A stretch of DNA of 64,000 nucleotides from Onthophagus taurus (taxonomy: Eukaryota; Arthropoda; Insecta; Coleoptera; Scarabaeidae), in assembly GCF_036711975.1 (NCBI RefSeq), contig NC_091968.1:23064001-23128000 (forward strand), given 5' to 3'. Below, one piece after another: positions 60,572 to 64,000 of this stretch. Numbering within the stretch: position 1 is the stretch's first letter; each line of letters starts with the position of its first letter. The notes under the pieces are model-generated. The model saw only the letters and a list, made by a program, of their open reading frames with translations, ran no database searches and had not been told where the DNA came from. Both the position numbers and the translations under genes were made by a program.

Positions 60572-62060
60572 GATGGCACTATTTGATAAAACGTCAAAAA
60601 CACAAATTGGTTATAAACAGTTTTTTAATAAATATCGAGAAGAAAAGTTGCTAAACATCAGAAAAAAAATTAATTAATTACTTTTTCATTCAAAAGTAGA
60701 TATTTTATGATTAGTTAAATAAAAAAATTAATTAATTATAATTATATTTTAAAATAATTCTTTTTATTTTAACACCCCACAGATGGCGCTTTTAACAAAC
60801 GTCAAAAATGCAAGTTGGTTATAAAAAGTTTTTATCAATATCAAGAAGAAAAGTTGCTAAAGACCACTAAAAGTGCTCGTATTGGAACTTTGAAAACTTT
60901 TCCTACACCTCTACAAACTTTTCCGATCATTTCAAGGTAAAAAGAAATAAACTTAGATCATTTACACCCACAACTTAATTTATAGGTTAGAATTTTTTAA
61001 TTTTTTTCAAACATAAACATGTATTCTCCAAACAAGAATAAAATGATTCATATTTACATTAATTTTATTAAATAAGATAATAATCGTTTTTAATTAAACC
61101 AAATAATAGAAACAATTTTATATTTAAAAAATTTCATAGATGGCGCTTCGAAACCACAACAATTAATTATATTGTATGTTATAATTTAATTAATTATTAC
61201 AAGAAAAAAAATTATTTAACCACTTTTTCATTCAAACGTAAAAATTATATGGTTAGATAAATAAAAAAATTAATTATAATTATATTTTAAAATAATTCTT
61301 TTTATTTTAGCACCCCACAGATGGCGCTTTTAACAAACGTCAAAAATGCAAGTTGGTTATAAAAAGTTTTTATCAATATCGAGAAGAAAAGTTGCTAAAG
61401 ACCACTAAAAGTGCTCGTATTGGAACTTTGAAAACTTTTCCCACACCTCTACAAACTTTTCCGATCATTTCAAGGTAAAAAGAAATAAACTTTAATCATT
61501 TACACCTACAACTTAATTTATAGGTTAGAATTTATTAATTTTTTTATAATATAAACATCTATTCTCCAAACAAGAATAAAATTATTCATACCAATTTACA
61601 TTAATTTCATCAAATAAGTTAAAAATCGTTTTTAATTAAACCAAATAATAGCAATAATTATAAATTTTCATAGATGGCGCTTCCAAACAACAACAATTAA
61701 TTATATTATAATTTAATTAATTATTACAACAACAAAATTTAATTAACCACTTTTTCATTCAAAAGTAGAAATTATATGATTAGATAAATAAAAAAATTAA
61801 TTAATTATAATTAAATTTTAAAACAATTCTTTTTATTTTAGCACCCCACAGATGGCGCTTCTGACAAACGTCAAAGATACAAATTGGTTATAAACAGTTT
61901 TTTAATAAAAATCGAGAAGAAAAGTTGCTAAAGACCACAAAAAGTGATCGTATTGGAACTTTGAAAACTTTTCCTACACCTCTACAAACTTTTCCGATCA
62001 TTTCAAGGTAAAAAAAATAAACTTTGCTCATTTACACCCACTTCTTAAATTATAGGTTAG
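60572..62060. repeat. Tandem repeat, ~535-bp unit, about 2.8 copies
   Basis: CACCCCACAGATGGCGCTT recurs near 60774, 61312 and 61842, followed each time by a ~160-bp block (AGAAGAAAAGTTGCTAAAGA, GGAACTTTGAAAACTTTTCC, ACAAACTTTTCCGATCATTT). A partial block starts at 60572 with CAGATGGCACT. AGATGGCGCT words also occur mid-unit (61137 and 61671). Confidence 0.9.
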
Positions 62061-62522
62061 AATTTTTTAATTTTAGTTTCTTTAAGAATGAATGTAGTCT
62101 GTATACAGTTGTTCGCATCAAGGAAGCAATTTTAAACCGGCCGCATATCCTCATTTCCTCCTCCTCCTCCTTCAATAAAATAATTAATGCGAAATTCCCG
62201 CGGATCTATTAATAGACCCACTCATTCAACAAGTAAAGACGGCGACAAACAACGCCGCGGCCTTTTTTTTTAATGCCTGACAAACGTGTTTCAATCAAAC
62301 CGTATCGAATAAAGATCAGGGAGAATTTGCATATTTCATATAAGTAAATTACGACCAAATCGCTTGTTTCCACTTTCAAACGAGCCGACCCTACCTTAAT
62401 TGCACGCCTATAAATTAATAATTAAAATTAAATTTGTTTATTAGAATTTAATTTTTTAGATTTCAGTTGAAATTGGGTTAAAATGAAGTTGGCTTTTGGG
62501 GAAATGGAATCGTATGTATATG
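62061..62522. other. Upstream flank of the tRNA gene
   Basis: Contains a small GC-rich patch at 62200-62265 (GGCGACAAACAACGCCGCGG). No gene recognised. Confidence 0.35.
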
Positions 62523-62595
62523 GTTTCCGTGGTGTAGTGGTTATCACATCCGCCTAACACGCGGAAGGCCCCCGGTTCGATCCCGGGCGGAAACA
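62523..62595 (+). tRNA. tRNA-Val (anticodon AAC)
   Basis: A 73-nt cloverleaf. Acceptor stem GTTTCCG (62523-62529) pairs with CGGAAAC (62588-62594), with discriminator A. The A box is TGGTGTAGTGG and the B box GGTTCGATCCC. The anticodon arm TCCGC-CTAACAC-GCGGA places AAC at 34-36, valine. There is no intron. The T run TTTATTTTTTTT from about 62597 should stop RNA polymerase III. The CCA end is not encoded, as usual in animals. Confidence 0.97.
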
Positions 62596-63100
62596 TTTAT
62601 TTTTTTTTAAGAAATTGATGAAGTGAAGTAAGTAATTTTGTTATAATTATATTAATATTTTATTAATTAATATATCTTTTTGTTTTAGATTTTCATGGTA
62701 GAAAAAAATTTTTTTTTAATAATTTAAATTATGTGGCCTTTCCACTCTTCAATTTGTCTGTCCTTCGATGTGCAGCTGTTTAATAGCCCGTGTCCTGGCG
62801 CCAGGACTTCCACCTATTATTTTCACCCGCCACCATATGCCCTTATACCAAGAGAGTCCCCTCTCTTTTGTATTATTTTTCGGTCCCTAACTATAATCTT
62901 ATGGGTCGCTGCTCATATTTTAAAAGTTGCTTTATACCCCATAATGACATACAATTCCTCTCCGATACTATTTCCTGTTCCAAAACTTACCTGCATCATA
63001 ACGAGCTATCTAGCAAATTGTTTGCGGATTAGTAACATTATTCGGCGGGAAATTTGAAATCGGAGAAGCCTGTTACTTCCTCTGCGCTAACCTAAACCGC
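62596..63100. other. Downstream flank of the tRNA, no gene assigned
   Basis: An open frame at 62731-63057 has balanced composition but no motif that I recognise. It contains the palindrome GTCCTGGCGCCAGGAC at 62791-62806. Nothing firm can be said. Confidence 0.3.
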
Positions 63101-63335
63101 AAAACAGGTTGCCCCCCACGGTTACGAAGGGGGGTCGGGCTCGTGTCCCGCGACCGAGCGTAGAGAGTGCGCGCGGGGGGCCCTAGAACACGGGGCCCCC
63201 CTCGTCGCTCCCGTTCTCGTCGTCGTCGTTGCTCGCACGTACCTCCGGTTTTCTATAAATAAATTTTCACTTATATATTAGCATCGGTAATGCGTGAGTG
63301 CGCGTCGGTCGCGGTGGTGGGGGTACCGGCGCACC
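63101..63335. promoter_or_regulatory. CpG-rich island with TATA-like box
   Basis: Very GC-rich (CCGCGACCGAGCGTAGAGAG, GCGCGCGGGGGGCCC, GTGCGCGTCGGTCGCGGTGG) with CTATAAATA at about 63253-63261 in the middle. It resembles an island-type promoter and is followed by no recognisable host exon before the LINE fragment. Confidence 0.35.
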
Positions 63336-63559
63336 GGTTAGAACAAGACAAACGGTTGATTTTTGGTCCCTTTCTATCAAGACTAATTCATAAACTGACA
63401 ATGGAGTGTAGTCATAGAAAATTGCTAGATCACTTATGATCTATTATTATTAACAAACTATTTTTATTATTTTAGCACCATATCAAAAAATTATTCGAGT
63501 GAAATTGAAGAAACAGAGACATAAACGTCAATTTTTGATTTATATGGGATATTGATTTG

Positions 63560-63990
63560 GTCAAGATGTCTCTACTCAGTACACCTGATAAAACCTTCAC
63601 CGCCATAGTACGGAGTAAACTGCAACTGACAACAGAAACCATAATAGACAACGAATATAAAGCGGGCTTTAGACAAGGGCTAAAACTATAGACCAGCTTT
63701 TCGTGGTCAAACAAGTCTTGGAAAAATGTTGGGAGTTTGACATAGATGTATACCAACTGTTTGTGGACTTTAAACAGGCTTACGACAGTATCTACAGAGG
63801 AAAACTTCTCAGTATCATGCAGGACTTTAACATCCTACCAAAACTGGTGAGATTAACGTGCCTAATTATGAATTAATCCGAAGGCAAGGTTAAAATACAA
63901 GGAAGACTAATTGAAGCTTTCAAGCTAAACCAGGGTCTGAAACAAGGAGATGGATTAACGCCAGTGCTATTCATTTGGCGCAGAAAAAAC
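63560..63990 (+). pseudogene. LINE reverse transcriptase fragment, right end of window
   Basis: The plus strand reads TTETIIDNEYKAGFRQG, then after a stop or frame change VLEKCWEFDIDVYQLFVDF, KQAYDSIYRGKLLSIMQDF, and LNQGLKQGDGLTPVLF. These are the RT blocks YQxGFR, FVDFKQAYDS and GLRQGDxLSP. At least two stop codons interrupt them. The YADD box should lie beyond the window. Confidence 0.85.
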
Positions 63991-64000
63991 GACAGTCGAT

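Noticed and set aside
60774..62010. Mutually exclusive exons in the ~535-bp repeat
   Set aside because: The first copy lacks the acceptor and the third is frameshifted, so the reading frame is not conserved between copies.
62731..63057. 108-codon frame and the overlapping frame at 62790
   Set aside because: Two overlapping frames of similar length with no motif suggest chance.

Overview
The window looks like nuclear DNA of an insect, possibly a beetle. It is AT-rich, its genes are split by spliceosomal introns of about 50-60 bp, and it carries an insect gustatory receptor gene and an insect-type lysosomal enzyme receptor. The order cannot be fixed from sequence alone. No bacterial, viral or CRISPR feature was seen.

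Host genes, left to right: the 3' part of a class-1 aldehyde dehydrogenase gene (+, 1-11059); a gustatory receptor (+, 11254-12498); a Lerp/CI-MPR-like lysosomal enzyme receptor (+, 16363-27725, 894 aa); LSm1 (-, 33930-34439, 136 aa); a xylulokinase (+, 34764-41489, 530 aa) sharing a 324-bp divergent promoter region with LSm1; an hnRNP A1-type RNA-binding protein (-, 47491-54038, 376 aa); and a tRNA-Val(AAC) (+, 62523-62595). I assembled the exons by hand. In the complete genes the phases match at each junction, coding length is a multiple of three, and protein lengths agree with the families.

Most of the rest is mobile or repetitive DNA, much of it in four inflated introns: ALDH (9996 bp), Lerp (8313 bp), hnRNP (5276 bp) and xylulokinase (3866 bp). 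The ALDH intron holds a 5'-truncated LINE with an open 2.5-kb frame, inserted in one arm of a long palindrome, next to a Tc1/mariner-type element. The Lerp intron holds a 189-bp satellite, a piggyBac fragment, a mariner-like relic, LINE fragments and a complete Transib element (22799-25683). The xylulokinase intron holds a ~285-bp tandem repeat interrupted by a young DD41D mariner-type transposon with identical 92-bp termini. The hnRNP intron holds hAT and other relics.

The most notable item is the Transib element, from the superfamily that gave rise to the RAG1 recombinase. Its ends carry the exact V(D)J heptamer CACAGTG, it has a 5-bp target duplication CGTCT on both sides, and it encodes a two-exon RAG1-like transposase with the zinc ligands and the second and third catalytic residues intact. 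The first catalytic Asp is Gly and the frame is broken once near the 3' end. A second broad signal is a dispersed, palindrome-bounded repeat family ('family A') built from modules around the word AAAATGAGTCCAAAC; the same word recurs in otherwise different tandem arrays across the window.
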